Assembly (NCBI GenBank): GCA_032622095.1
Contig: CP136066.1
Coordinates: forward strand, 10,873,784 to 10,937,783
DNA length: 64,000 nucleotides
From: Siphonodentalium dalli
Lineage: Eukaryota; Mollusca; Scaphopoda; Gadilida; Siphonodentaliidae
Direction of reading: 5' to 3'
Part shown: positions 21,430 to 34,400 of the stretch, piece by piece
Numbering within the stretch: the stretch's first letter is position 1
How the letters are laid out: each line of letters begins with the position of its first letter
Program-made: the position numbers and the translations under genes
Notes under the pieces: generated by a model
Seen by the model: the letters and a program-made list of their open reading frames with translations, nothing else
Database searches by the model: none
What the model was told of the DNA's origin: nothing

Positions 21430-22410
21430 ATCATAATCTCAAATCTTTTATCGAACTCGAATGCGGACGGCGCAAAGTTATATTTCGCTCGAGCTACGCT
21501 CTCGCGAAATAAATCCTTGCGCCTATGGGAGGCCCTTTTCACATTTATTATTTATTTGCGCTTAAGCGCAAATCATTTGCGCTTAAGCGCAAATCATTTG
21601 CACTTAAGCGCAAATACCTAACACTCCCTTCCTTCCCTCTGATTGTGAATGATTGAGTCCATCTCATAGTATATTTGATGGGCCCATACAGACTCGAAGT
21701 TGAAGAAAAAACATATTTCCATATGCATATCAGCATCTCTGTCCAATGGTGTCCCAGGAATTGGTGTCTCACTCCCAGAGCTCTAGTATATTTTATTAAA
21801 GGGATATCTCCTGCACAGATATAAACCATTTCCATGGCCATAAAAAGGGAATTAGGGGTTACCGGGGGCTTGCTTCCTTCATATGGTGTACTTATTGACT
21901 TGAAATAGGGGGGAAAACCCCTATTTTCATATTATCAGCATCCCTGTCCCCAAGAATGTGTGTCTCCATCACAGAGATCAAGTATTTTTATAAATGAGAC
22001 ATATCCTGCACAGATCTATACCATTTCCATGTCATAAAAGGGATCTAGGGGTTACTGGGGGATTGCTTCCCTCATATGGTGGGCCTATATAGACTTGAGT
22101 GATGTGTTTAGGCCCGTGCCATTTAAAATTAATTCAGGGGGGAATCAATGAATATTAATTTTTATTTTGCGCTATCATTTGCGCTTAAGCGCAAATATGA
22201 TCTGTTTGCGCTTAAGCGCAAATGATTTGCACTTAATCGTAAATGGCAAAATATTAGCGCAAAATATTTTCGCTTAAGAGGCAAATGATAGAGGTTATTT
22301 GCGCTTAAGCGTAAATATTTGCGCTTAAGCGTAAATAAATAATAAATGTGAAAAGGGCCTCCCATATGCGCCAACCGCAACTCATTCGATAAAAGATTCT
22401 CGATTAAGAT
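21430..22410. mobile_element. ~980-bp foldback element with 18-bp palindromes in both arms
   Basis: The outer arms AAATCTTTTATCGAACTCGA (left) and TCATTCGATAAAAGATTCTC (right) are inverted. Further in, GGGAGGCCCTTTTCACATTT on the left and AAATGTGAAAAGGGCCTCCC on the right are exact complements. The left arm has an extra ~45 bp (ATTTCGCTCGAGCTACGCTC..). Both arms then carry the perfect palindrome TTTGCGCTTAAGCGCAAA or a variant: 21,555, 21,576 and 21,597 on the left and about six copies in 22,175-22,340 on the right. The middle holds two ~208-bp direct repeats (around 21,730 and 21,938). Reading frames rich in RLSAN are translations of the palindromes. Confidence 0.75.
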
Positions 22411-22584
22411 GCGCGTTGTGTTCTGTCTATGTGGGGGTGGGGTCACCTCGTGTGCTCTCATTTGATTTTTGAAACATTTGCATGGCCATCGATCATGCAA
22501 TAACACACCCAGTTCACGTTTGGTTATCTTTGTGTCCGTACAATATTCTGAATTGTAATTCAATTGAGTATTTGTCACTAAAAT

Positions 22585-22830
22585 CAAGCATTCTGATTGG
22601 CCGAGAGCGGCTAACTTTCGTTTTCGATTCACCGACATCGGCCGCTTCAGCGTGCATCAAATCTGAATGTAGCACGGTCAAATGTAATCGGCGCAGAACG
22701 AGTAGCGAAACGAGCACACCCGCGCGTTGTTGTCTATAGATACCGTTCATCGGCCGCTTCAGCGTGCATCAAATCTGAATGTGGTACGGTACAATTTGAT
22801 CGGCGCAGAACGGAGTAGCGAAACGAGCCA
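22585..22830 (+). repeat. dispersed AAGCATTCTGATTGGCC repeat plus ~80-bp tandem duplication
   Basis: AAGCATTCTGATTGGCCGAG (22,585 on) recurs at 59.03 kb. CATCGGCCGCTTCAGCGTGC..ATCGGCGCAGAACG..GTAGCGAAACGAGC occurs at 22,636-22,716 and again at 22,747-22,830 with a few differences. No frame with a recognisable domain. Confidence 0.6.
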
Positions 22831-23007
22831 ACCCGCCCCACAGGAAATGGTTACGGAGCAGTGTTCCGAGTAACGCAATGGACACACCCAATGATTTGTG
22901 CACGGTGACAACGGCGAAATGAAAGTCTCGATTCGTGTCATGAAAATGACTAAATGATACTTTTTATACATTTTTTTTGCAAATTCCTTGTTAGATTGAA
23001 TTACAAT

Positions 23008-23114
23008 GGAGATAAACGTACCCTGTTGAGTTGTACATTCTGGGATTCGAGCATGAAAAAAGTTTTCATGCTCGAATCCCATAATGTACAACTCAACAGG
23101 GTATGTTTATCTCC
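23008..23114. repeat. 107-bp near-perfect hairpin with 52-nt arms
   Basis: GGAGATAAACGTACCCTGTT..GGGATTCGAGCATGAAAA (23,008 on) is followed after about 3 bases by its inverse, ending ..AACAGGGTATGTTTATCTCC (23,114). Only about two of 52 positions mismatch. The near identity of the arms implies recent formation or ongoing gene conversion. A diverged relative lies at 62,640-62,737. It sits 650 bp from the left edge of the giant satellite. Confidence 0.9.
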
Positions 23115-23763
23115 TAATTAGACAGTATGGATAACTGCCAATATAGACTAGATACGTTCGGCCTAGTGTATTTGATGTAAAATATGAGACACGAAACAGA
23201 ATTTTAATGACGTAGAGAAACTATAAATAGCAACACTACAAACTGTATATACGGCGACTTATAAAGACACACTCACACAGTGAACCCATATCGAGAAACA
23301 TACAAAGGTTACCTACATGGATACTAAAATACTTACCTTTAAACCATTCTTGTAACGCCGATAGCCCCCATTCGGTTAATTTGCTCGTAACAAAATCGTC
23401 CGACATTTTTATGCGACTGTGTCTCAAAGCGAGTCTCCAAGATTACTGGCCGCTAAAATTCCTGATATATCACGTGAATGTTTAAACCAATGAGATTAGC
23501 AGATCAACCCAATTTCGTCATCTCGTGCCTCCAATTAAAAGTTATCTCTCCCAGAGAGTTCAAATTGAGTCTCAGTGAGATTGAAAACGACCTCTCAATG
23601 GGACGTAAAACTATGGATTCAACCCTCCAATTAAGTTACGTCGCCGAAATTAACCCGCCAATGTTTAGTGTGCACTCCCAGAGAGACAAACCGTTCCTCG
23701 TGAGACACAAATCAACCATCGAATTTTTTACGTCCCAAAGATTGACCCTCCCGTGTTTAGTGT
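23115..23763. other. left flank of the satellite
   Basis: No supported gene. The words TCCCAGAGAG, GTGAGAC/GTGAGATTGAAA and GTTTAGTGTGCA are each repeated. GTTTAGTGTGCA occurs near 23,662 and again at 23,756, immediately before the first satellite monomer. Confidence 0.4.
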
Positions 23764-26700
23764 GCATGATTTGATTCGTGTGTTAACCCTTTATCAGAAT
23801 CTCACCACACGCAGCTCGGATTTTTGACATATAGGTCATCAAGGGCCACGTGACTATCATATATATCAGTTTTAGCGCATTGGGCTCGGTTTTCGTCCCA
23901 GTGTGCACGGGATATGCGTTTTCTGAACACATTATGGGCATGAATTGATTCATGTGTTCACCCTTTATCAGAAACTCTCCACACGTAGCTCGGATTTTTG
24001 ACATATAGGTCACCAAGGGCCACGTGACCATCATTTATATCAGTTTTAGCACATTGGGCTCGGTTTTCGTCCCAGTGTGCACGGGATATGCGTTTTCTGA
24101 ACACAATTTGGGCGAGATTTGATTCGTATGTTAACCCTTTATCAGAATCTCACCACACGCAGCTCGGATGTTTGACATATAGGTCATCGCTGGTCACGTG
24201 ATTATCATATATAACAGTTTTAGCGCATTGGGCTCGGTTTTCGTCCCATTGTGCACGGGATATGCGTTTTCTGAACACAATATGGGCATGATTTGATTTG
24301 TGTGTTAACTCTTTATCAGAATCTCACCACACGCAGCTCGTATTTTTGACATATAGGTCATCAAGGGCCACATGACTATCATATATACCAGTTTTAGCGC
24401 ATTAGACTCTGTTTTCATCCCAGTGTGCACGGGATATGCGTTTTATGATCACAATATGAGCATGATTTGATTCGTGTGTGAACCCTTTATCAGAATCTCA
24501 CCACACGCAGCTCGGATTTTTGACATATAGGTCATCAAGGGCCACGTTACCATCATTTATATCAGTTTTAGCAAATTGGGCTCGGTTTTCGTCCCAGAAT
24601 GCACGGGATATGCGTTTTCTGAACACAATTTGGGCGTGATTTGATTCATATGTTAACTCTTTATCAGAATCTCACTACACGCAGCTCGGATGTTTGACAT
24701 ATAGGTCATCGCTGGTCATGTGTTTATCAAATATATCAGTTTTAGCGCATTGGGCTCCGTTTTCGTCCCAGTGTGCATGGGATATGCGTTTTCTGAACAC
24801 AATATGGGCATGATTTGATTTGTGTGTTAACTCTTTATCAGAATATCACCACACGCAGCTCGTATTTTTGACATATAGGTCATCAAGGGCCACATGACTA
24901 TCATATATACCAGTTTAAGCGCATTAGACTCTGTTTTCATCCCAGTGTGCACGGGATATGCATTTTATGATCACAATATGAGCATGATTTGATTCGTGTG
25001 TGAACCCTTTATCAGAATCTCACCACACGCAGCTCGGATTTTTGACATATAGGTCATCAAGGGCCACGTGACCATCATTTATATCAGTTTTATCCCATTG
25101 GGCTCGGTTTTCGTCCCAGTATGCACGGGATATGCGTTTTCTGAACACAATTTGGGCGTGATTTGATTCATATGTTAACCCTTTATCGGAATCTCACTAC
25201 ACGCAGCTCGGATGTTTGACATATAGGTCATCGCTGGTCATGTGTTTATCAAATATATCAGTTTTAGCGCATTGGGCTCGGGTTTCGTCCCAGTGTGCAC
25301 GGGATATGCGTTTTCTGAACACATTATGGGCATGAATTGATTCATGTGTTCACCCTTTATCAGAAACTCTCCACACGCAGCTCGGATTTTTGACATATAG
25401 GTCACCAAGGGCCACGTGACCATCATTTATATCAGTTTTAGCACATTGGGCTCGGTTTTCGTCCCAGTGTGCACGGGATATGCGTTTTCTGAACACAATT
25501 TGGGCGTGATTTGATTCGTATGTTAACCCTTTATCAGAATCTCACCACACGCAGCTCGGATGTTTGACATATAGGTCATCGCTGGTCACGTGATTATCAT
25601 ATATAACAGTTTTAGCGCATTGGGCTCGGTTTTCGTCCCATTGTGCACGGGATATGCGTTTTCTGAACACAATATGGGCATGATTTGATTTGTGTGTTAA
25701 CTCTTTATCAGAATCTCACCACACGCAGCTCGTATTTTTGACATATAGGTAATCAAGGGCCACATGACTATCATATATACCAGTTTTAGCGCATTAGACT
25801 CTGTTTTCATCCCAGTGTGCACGGGATATGCGTTTTATGATCACAATATGAGCATGATTTGATTCGTGTGTGAACCCTTTATCAGAATCTCACCACACGC
25901 AGCTCGGATTTTTGACATATAGGTCACCAAGGGCCACGTTACCATCATTTATATCAGTGTTAGCACATTGGGCTCGGTTTTCGTCCCAGTATGCACGGGA
26001 TATGCGTTTTCTGAACACAATTTGGGCGTGATTTGATTCATATGTTAACCCTTTATCAGAATCTCACTACACGCAGCTCGGATGTTTGACATATAGGTCA
26101 TCGCTGGTCATGTGTTTATCAAATATATCAGTTTTAGCGCATTGGGCTCGGGTTTCGTCCCAGTGTGCACGGGATATGCGTTTTCTGAACACAATATGGG
26201 CATGATTTGATTTGTGTGTTAACTCTTTATCAGAATCTCACCACACGGAGCTCGTATTTTTGACATATAGGTCATCAAGGGCCACATGACTATCATATAT
26301 ACCAGTTTTAGCGCATTAGACTCTGTTTTCATCCCAGTGTGCACGGGATATGCATTTTATGATCACAATATGAGCATGATTTGATTCGTGTGTGAACCCT
26401 TTATCAGAATCTCACCACACGCAGCTCGGTTTTTGACATATAGGTCATCAAGGGCCACGTGACCATCATTTATATCAGTTTTATCCCATTGGGCTCGGTT
26501 TTCGTCCCAGTATGCACGGGATATGCGTTTTCTGAACACAATTTGGGCGTGATTTGATTCATATGTTAACCCTTTATCAGAATCTCACTACACGCAGCTC
26601 GGATGTTTGACATATAGGTCATCGCTGGTCACGTGATTATCATATATAACAGTTTTAGCGCATTGGGCTCTGTTTTCATCCCAGTGTGCACGGGATATGC

Positions 26701-28300
26701 GTTTTATGATCACAATATGAGCACGATTTGATTCGTGTGTTAACCCTTTATCATAATCTCACCACACGCAGCTCGGATTTTTGACATATAGGTCATCACG
26801 CGTCACGTGTTTATCATATATATCAGTTTCAGCACATTGGTTTCTGTTTTCATCCAAGTGTGCACGGGATATGCGTTTTCTGAACACAATATGGGCATAT
26901 TTTGATTCGTGTGTTAACCCATTATAAGAATCTCACCAAACGCAGCTCCGATTTTTGACATATAGGTCATCGCTGGTCACGAGATTATCATATATAACAG
27001 TTTTAGCGCATTATGCTCGGTTTTCAACCCAGTTTGCACGGGATATGCGTTTTCTGAACACAATATTGGCATGGTTTGATTCATGTGTGAACCCTATATC
27101 AGAATTTCAACACACGCAGCTCCGTTTTTTGACATATAGGTCACCCCGGACCACGTGACTATCATATATAACAGTTTTAGCGCATTAGACTCTGTTTTCA
27201 TCCCAGTGTGCACGGGATGTGCGTTTTCTGAACACAATATTGGCATGGTTTGATTCATGTGTGAACCCTTTATCAGAGTTTCAAGACCCGCAGCTGGGTT
27301 GTTTGACATATAGGTCATCCCGGACCACGTGACTATCATATATAACAGTTTTAGCGCATTAGACTCTGTTTTCATCCCAGTATGCACGGGATGTGCGTTT
27401 TCTGAACACAATATGGGCATGATTTGATTCGTGTGTTAACCCTTTATCAGAATCTCACAACAAGCAGCTCGGATTTTTGACATATAGGTCATCATGCGTC
27501 ACGTGATTATCAAATATATCAGTTTTAGCACATTGGGCTCGGTTTTCGGTCGAGTGTGCACGGGATATGCGTTTTCTGAACACAATTTGGGCATGATTTG
27601 ATTCGTGTGTTAACCCTTTATCAGAATCTCACCACACGCAGCTCGGATTTTTGACATATAGGTCATCGCTGGTCACGTGATTATCACATATAACAGTTTT
27701 AGCGCATTGGGCTCGGTTTTCATCCCAGTGTGCACGGGATATGCGTTTTATGAACACAATATGGGCATGATTTGATTCGTGTGTTAACCCTTTATCAGAA
27801 TCTCACCACATGCAGCTCGGATTTTTGACATATAGGTCATCAAGGGCCACGTGACTATCATATATATCAGTTTTAGCGCATTGGGCTCGGTTTTCGTCCC
27901 AGTGTGCACGGGATATGCGTTTTCTGAACACAATTTGGGCGTGATTTGATTCGTATGTTAACCCTTTATCAGAATCTCACCACACGCAGCTCGGATTTTT
28001 GACATATAGGTCATCGCTGGTCACGTGATTATCATATATAACAGTTTTAGCGCATTGGGCTCGGTTTTCATCCCAGTGTGCACGGGATATGCGATTTATG
28101 AACACAATTTATCCATGATTTGATTCGTGTGTTAACCCTTTATCCGAATCTCACCACACGCAGCTCGGATTTTTGACATATAGGTCATCAAGGGCCACGT
28201 GACTATCATATATATCAGTTTTAGCGCATTGGGCTCGGTTTTCGTCCCAGTGTGCACGGGATATGCGTTTTCTGAACACAATTTGGGCGTGATTTGATTC
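23764..28300 (-). repeat. 174-bp satellite array, left arm (inverted orientation)
   Basis: About 26 monomers of the same satellite as the right arm, read on the minus strand. Boxes on the plus strand are GATTTGATTCGTGTGTTAAC, CACCACACGCAGCTCGGATT, TTTTGACATATAGGTCATC, CACGTG, TTTTAGCGCATTGGGCTCGG and TGTGCACGGGATATGCGTTT. Successive TTTTTGACATATAGG boxes are 174 bp apart (23,824 and 23,998). Monomers differ by roughly 5-15% by eye. Many carry variants absent from the right arm (ATTAGACTCTGTTTTCATCC, GCATTTTATGATCACAATAT), so the arms have evolved partly apart. Confidence 0.95.
23870..26654 (-). repeat. 8-monomer higher-order repeat, two copies of ~1,392 bp
   Basis: Diagnostic variants recur at an interval of 1,392 bp (8 x 174). 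GGTCACCAAGGGCCACGTGA at 24,008 recurs at 25,400, and the following TTATATCAGTTTTAGCACAT and TTTGGGCGNGATTTGATTCG recur with it. Edges are approximate. Within the unit there is a secondary 3 + 5 monomer spacing (ATGAGCATGATTTGATTCGT at about 24,456, 24,978, 25,848 and 26,370). Confidence 0.75.
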
Positions 28301-28455
28301 TTATGTGTCCTGGACAACAAATGGTTTGAATATAGTGTGTTATCAGAATCACACCACAAGCAGCATTCATATATAGATTATCACTGGTCTCGTGATGCTC
28401 ATATATAACACTTTCAAAATCAGACATTTCCCCACCCGGAAAATTACCCACCGGA
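28301..28455. repeat. strand-switch centre of the satellite
   Basis: Left of this point the array runs on the minus strand, right of it on the plus strand. The ~155 bp between hold one badly decayed minus-strand monomer (TATCAGAATCACACCACAAG, then ATATATAGATTATCACTGGT, then CGTGATGCTCATATATAACA) and then non-satellite CCCACCCGGAAAATTACCCA before AACACGCATATCCCGTGCAC opens the right arm. The first monomers on the two sides have the same class order (I, II, I), so the centre is a true palindrome axis. Confidence 0.85.
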
Positions 28456-31400
28456 ACACGCATATCCCGTGCACACTGGGACGATAACCGAGCCCAATGC
28501 GTTAAGAACTGATATATATGATAGTCACGTGGCCCTTGATTACCTATATGTCAAAAATCCGAGCTGCGTGTATGAGATTCTGATAAAGGGTTAACACACG
28601 AATCAAAGCATGCCTAAATTGTGTTCATAAAACGCATATCCCGTGCACACTGGGATGAAAACCGAGCCCAATGCGTTAAAACTGTTATATATGGTAATCA
28701 CGTGACCAGCGATGACCTATATGTCAAAAATCAGAGCTGCGTGTGACGAGATTCTGATAAAGGGTTAACACACGCATAAAATTATGCCCAAATTGTGTTC
28801 ATAAAACGCATATCCCGTGCACACTGGGACGAAAACCGAGCCCAATGCGCTAAAACTGATATATATGATAGTCACGTGGCCCCTGATGACCTATATGTAA
28901 AAAATCCGAACGGCGTGTGGTGAGATTCTGATAAAGGATTAACACACCAATCAAATCATGCCCAAATTGTGTTCATAAAACGCATATCCCGTGCACACTG
29001 GGACGAAAACCGAGCCCAATGCGCTAAAACTGATATATATGATAGTCACGTGGCCCTTGATGACCTATATGTCAAACATCCGAGCTGCGAGTGGTGAGAT
29101 TCTGATAAAGGGTTCACACAAGAATCAAACCATGCCCATATTGTGTTCAGAAAACGCATATCCCGTGCACACTGAGACGAAAACCGAGCCCAATGTGCTA
29201 AAACTGATATATATGATAGTCACGTGGCCCTTGATGACCTATATGTCAAACATCCGAGCTGCGTGTGGTGAGTTTCTGATAAAGGGTTAACACACGAATC
29301 AAATCATGCCCATATTGTGTTCAGAAAACGTATATACCGTGCACACTAGAATGAAAACCGAGACCAATGTGCTGAAACTAATATATATGATAATCACGTG
29401 ACGCGTGATGACCTATATGTCAAAAACCTAGCTGCGTGTCGTGAGATTCTGATAAAGAGTTAACACACGAATCAAATCACGCCCAAATTGTGTTCAGAAA
29501 ACGGATATCCCGTGCACACTGGGACGAAAACCGAACACAATGCGCTAAAACTGTTATATATGATAGTCACGTGGCCCTAGAGGACCTATATGTCAAAAAT
29601 CCGAGCTGCGTGTGGCGAGATTCTGATAAAGGGTTAACACACGAATCAAATCATGCCCATATTGTGTTCAGAAAACGCATATCCAATGCACACTGGGATG
29701 AACACCGAGTCTAATGCGCTAAAATTGTTATATATGATAGTCACGTGGCCCGGGATGACCTATATGTCAAAAATCCGAGCTGCGTGTGGTGAGATTCTGA
29801 TAAAGGGTTAACACACGAATCAAATCATGCCCATATTGTGTTCAGAAAACGCATATCCAATGCACACTGGGATGAAAACCGAGTCTAATGCGCTAAAACT
29901 GTTATATATGATAGTCACGTGGCCCGGGATGACCTATATGTCAAAAATCCGAGCTGCGTGTGGTACGATTCTGACAAAGGGTTAATACATGAATCAAATC
30001 GTGCCCATATTGTGTTCAGAAAACGCATATCCCGTGCACACTGGGATGAAAACCGAGCCCAATGCGCTAAAACTGTTATATATGATAATCATGTGACCAG
30101 CGATGACCTATATGTAAAAAATCCGAGCTGCTTGTGGTGAGATTCTGATAAAGGGTTAACACACGAATCAAATCACTCCCAAATTGTGTTCAGAAAACGG
30201 ATATCCCGTGCACACTGGGACGAAAACCGAGCCCAATGCGCTAAAACTGTTATATATGATAGTCACGTGGCCCTTGAGGACCTATATGTCAAAAATCCGA
30301 GCTGCGTGTGGCGAGATTCTGATAAAGGGTTAACACACGCATCAAATTATGCCCAAATTGTGTTCATAAAACGCATATCCCGTGCACACTGGGACGAAAC
30401 CCGAGCCCAATGTGCTAAAACTGATATATATGATAAACACGTGACGCGTGATGACCTATATGTCAAAAATCCGAGCTGCTTGTGATGAGATTCTGATAAA
30501 GGGTTAACACACGAATCAAATCATGTCCATACTGTGTTCAGAAAACGTATATCCCTAGCACACTGGGATGAAAACCGAGCCCAATGCGCTAAAATTGTTA
30601 TATATGATAATCACGTGGCCCGGGATGACCTATATGTCAAAAATACGAGCTGCTTGTGATGAGATTCTGATAAAGGGTTAACACACGAATCAAATCATGT
30701 CCATACTGTGTTCAGAAAACGTATATCCCTAGCACACTGGGATGAAAACCGAGCCCAATGCGCTAAAATTGTTATATATGATAATCACGTGAACAGCGAT
30801 GACCTATATATGTCAAAAATCCGAGCTGCGTGTGGTGAGATTCTGTTAAAGGGTTAACACACGAATCAAATCGCGCCCAAATTGTGTTCAGAAAACGCAT
30901 ATCCCGTGCACACTGAGACGAAAACCGAGCCCAATGTGCTAAAACTGATATATATGATAGTCACGTGGCCCTTGATGACCTATATATCAAACATCCGAGC
31001 TGAGTGTGGTGAGTTTCTGATAAAGGGTTAACACACGAGTCAAATCATGCCCATATTGGGTTCAGAAAACGTATATCCCGTGCACACTAGGATGAAAACC
31101 GAGCCCAATGAGCTGAAACTGATATATATGATAATCACGTGACGCGTGATGACCTATATGTCAAAAATCCGAGCTGCTTGTAGTGAGATTCTGATAAAGG
31201 GTTCACACATGAATCAAATCATGCCCATATTGTGTTCAGAAAACGCATATCCCGTGCACACTGGGATGAAACCCGAGCACTATGTGCTAAAACTGTTATA
31301 TATGATAAATACGTGACGCGTGATGACCTATATGTCGAAAATCCGAGCTGCGTGTGGTAAGATTCTGATAAACGGTTAACACACGAATCAAATCTACCCA

Positions 31401-34400
31401 TATTGTGTTCAGAAAACGCATATCCCGTGCACACTGGGATGAAAACCGAGCCCAATGCGCTAAAACTGTTATATATGATAATCATGTGACCAGAGATGAC
31501 CTCTATGTCAAAAATCCGAGCTACGTGTGGTGAGATTCTGATAAAGGGTTAACACACGAATCAAATCACGCCCAAATTGTGTTCAGAAAACGCATATCCC
31601 GTGCACACTGGGACGAAACCCGAGCCCTATGTGCTAAAACTGATATATATGACAAACACGTGACGCGTGATGACCTATATGTCGAAAATCCGAGCTGCGT
31701 GTGGTAAGATTCTGATAAAGGGTTAACACACGAATCAAATGATGTCCATACTGTGTTCAGAAAACGCATATCCCGTGCACACTGGGATGAAAACCGAGTC
31801 CAATGCGCTAAAACTGTTATATATGATAATCACGTGACCAGCGATGACATATATGTCAAAAATCCGAGCTGCGTGTGGAGAGATTCTGATAAACGGTTAA
31901 CATACGAATCAAATCACGCCCAAATTGTGTTCATAAAACGCATATCCCGTGCACACTGGGACGAAAACCGAGCCCAATGCGCTAAAACTGATATATATGA
32001 TAGTCACGTGGCCCTTGATGACCTATATGTCAAAAATCCGAGCTGCGTGTGGTGAGATTCTGATAAAGGGTTAACACACGAATCAAATCATGCCCAAATT
32101 GTGTTCATAAAACGCATATCCCGTGCACACTGGGGTGAAAACCGAGCCCAATGTGCTGAAACTGATATATATGATAAACACGTGACGCGTGATGACCTAT
32201 ATGTCAAAAATCCGAGCTGCGTGTGGCGAGATTCTGATAAAGGGTTAACACTCGAATCAAATCATGTCCATATTGTGCTCAGAAAACACATATCCCGTGC
32301 ACACTGGGACGAAAACCGAGCCCAATGCGCTAAAACTGATATATATGATAGTCACGTGGCCCTTGATGACCTATATGTCAAAAATCCGAGCTGCGTGTGG
32401 TGGGATTCTAATAAAGGGTTAACACAAGAATCAAATCATGCCCAAATTGTGTTCAGAAAACGCATATCCCGTGCACACTGGGACGAAACCCGAGCCCTAT
32501 GTGCTAAAACTGATATCTATGATAAACACGTTACGCGTGCTGATCTATATGTCGAAAATCCGAGCTGCGTGTGGTAAGATTCTAATAAAGGGTTAACACA
32601 CGAATCAAATCGTGCCCATATTGTGTTCAAAAAACACATATCCCGTGCACACTGGGACGAAAACCGAGCCCAATGCGCTAAAACTGATATATTTGATAGT
32701 CACGTGGCCCTTGATGACCTATATGTCAAAAATCCGAGCTGCGTGTGGTGGGATTCTAATAAAGGGTTAACACACGAATCAAATCGTGCCCATATTGTGT
32801 TCAGAAAACGCATATCCCTAGCACACTGGGATGAAAACCGAGCCCAATGCGCTAAAACTGTTATATATGATAATCATGTGACCAGCGATGACCTATATGA
32901 TAAAAATCCGAGCTGCGTGTGGTGAGATTCTGATAAAGGGTTAACACACGAATCAAATCACGCCCAAATTGTGTTCAGAAAACGGATATCCCGTGCACAC
33001 TGGGACGAAAACCGAGCCCTATGCGCTAAAACTGTTATATATGATAGTCACGTGGCCCTTGAGGACCTATATGTCAAAAATCCGAGCTGCGTGTGGCGAG
33101 ATTCTGATAAAGGGTTAACACACGCATCAAATGATGCCCAAATTGTGTTCATAAAACGCATATCCCGTGCACACTGGGACGAAAACCGAGCCCAATGTGC
33201 TAAAATTGTTATATATGATAATCACGTGAACAGCGATGACCTATATATGTCAAAAATCCGAGCTGCGTGTGGTGAGATTCTGTTAAAGGGTTAACACACG
33301 AATCAAATCACGCCCATACTGTGTTCAGAAAACGCATATCCCGTGCACACTGGGATGAAAACCGAGCCCAATGCGCTAAAACTGTTATATATGATAATCA
33401 CGTGACCAGCGATGACCTATATATGTCAAAAATCCGAGCTGCGTGTGGTGAGATTCTGATAAAGGGTTAACACACGAATCAAATCGCGCCCAAATTGTGT
33501 TCAGAAAACGCATATCCCGTGCACACTGAGACGAAAACCGAGCCCAATGTGCTAAAACTGATATATATGATAGTCACGTGGCACTTGATGACCTATATGT
33601 CAAACATCCGAGCTGCGTGTGGTGAGTTTCTAATAAAGGGTTAACACACGAATCAAATCATGCCCATATTGTGTTCAGAAAACGTATATACCGTGCACAC
33701 TAGAATGAAAACCGAGCCCAATGTGCTGAAACTAATATATATGATAATCACGTGACGCGTGATGACCTATATGTCAAAAACCTAGCTGCGTGTGGTGAGA
33801 TTCTGATAAAGAGTTAACACACGAATCAAATCACGCCCAAATTGTGTTCAGAAAACGGATATCCCGTGCACACTGGGACGAAAACCGAGCACAATGCGCT
33901 AAAACTGTTATATATGATAGTCACGTGGCCCTTGAGGACCTATATGTCAAAAATCCGAGCTGCGTGTGGCGAGATTCTGATAAAGGGTTAACACACGAAT
34001 CAAATCATGCCCATATTGTGTTCAGAAAACGCATATCCAATGCACACTGGGATGAACACCGAGTCTAATGCGCTAAAACTGTTATATATGATAGTCACGT
34101 GGCCCGGGATGACCTATATGTCAAAAATCCGAGCTGCATGTGGTGAGATTCTGATAAAGGGTTAACACACGAATCAAATCATGCCCATATTGTGTTCAGA
34201 AAACGCATATCCAATGCACACTGGGATGAAAACCGAGTCTAATGCGCTAAAACTGTTATATATGATAGTCACGTGGCCCGGGATGACCTATATGTCAAAA
34301 ATCCGAGCTGCGTGTGGTACGATTCTGATAAAGGGTTAACACACGAATCAAATCGTGCCCATATTGTGTTCAGAAAACGCATATCCCGTGCACACTGGGA

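Noticed and set aside
22162-22638. 158-codon minus-strand frame with RLSAN repeats
   Set aside because: The repeats are the palindrome TTTGCGCTTAAGCGCAAA read as codons inside a foldback element; no domain.
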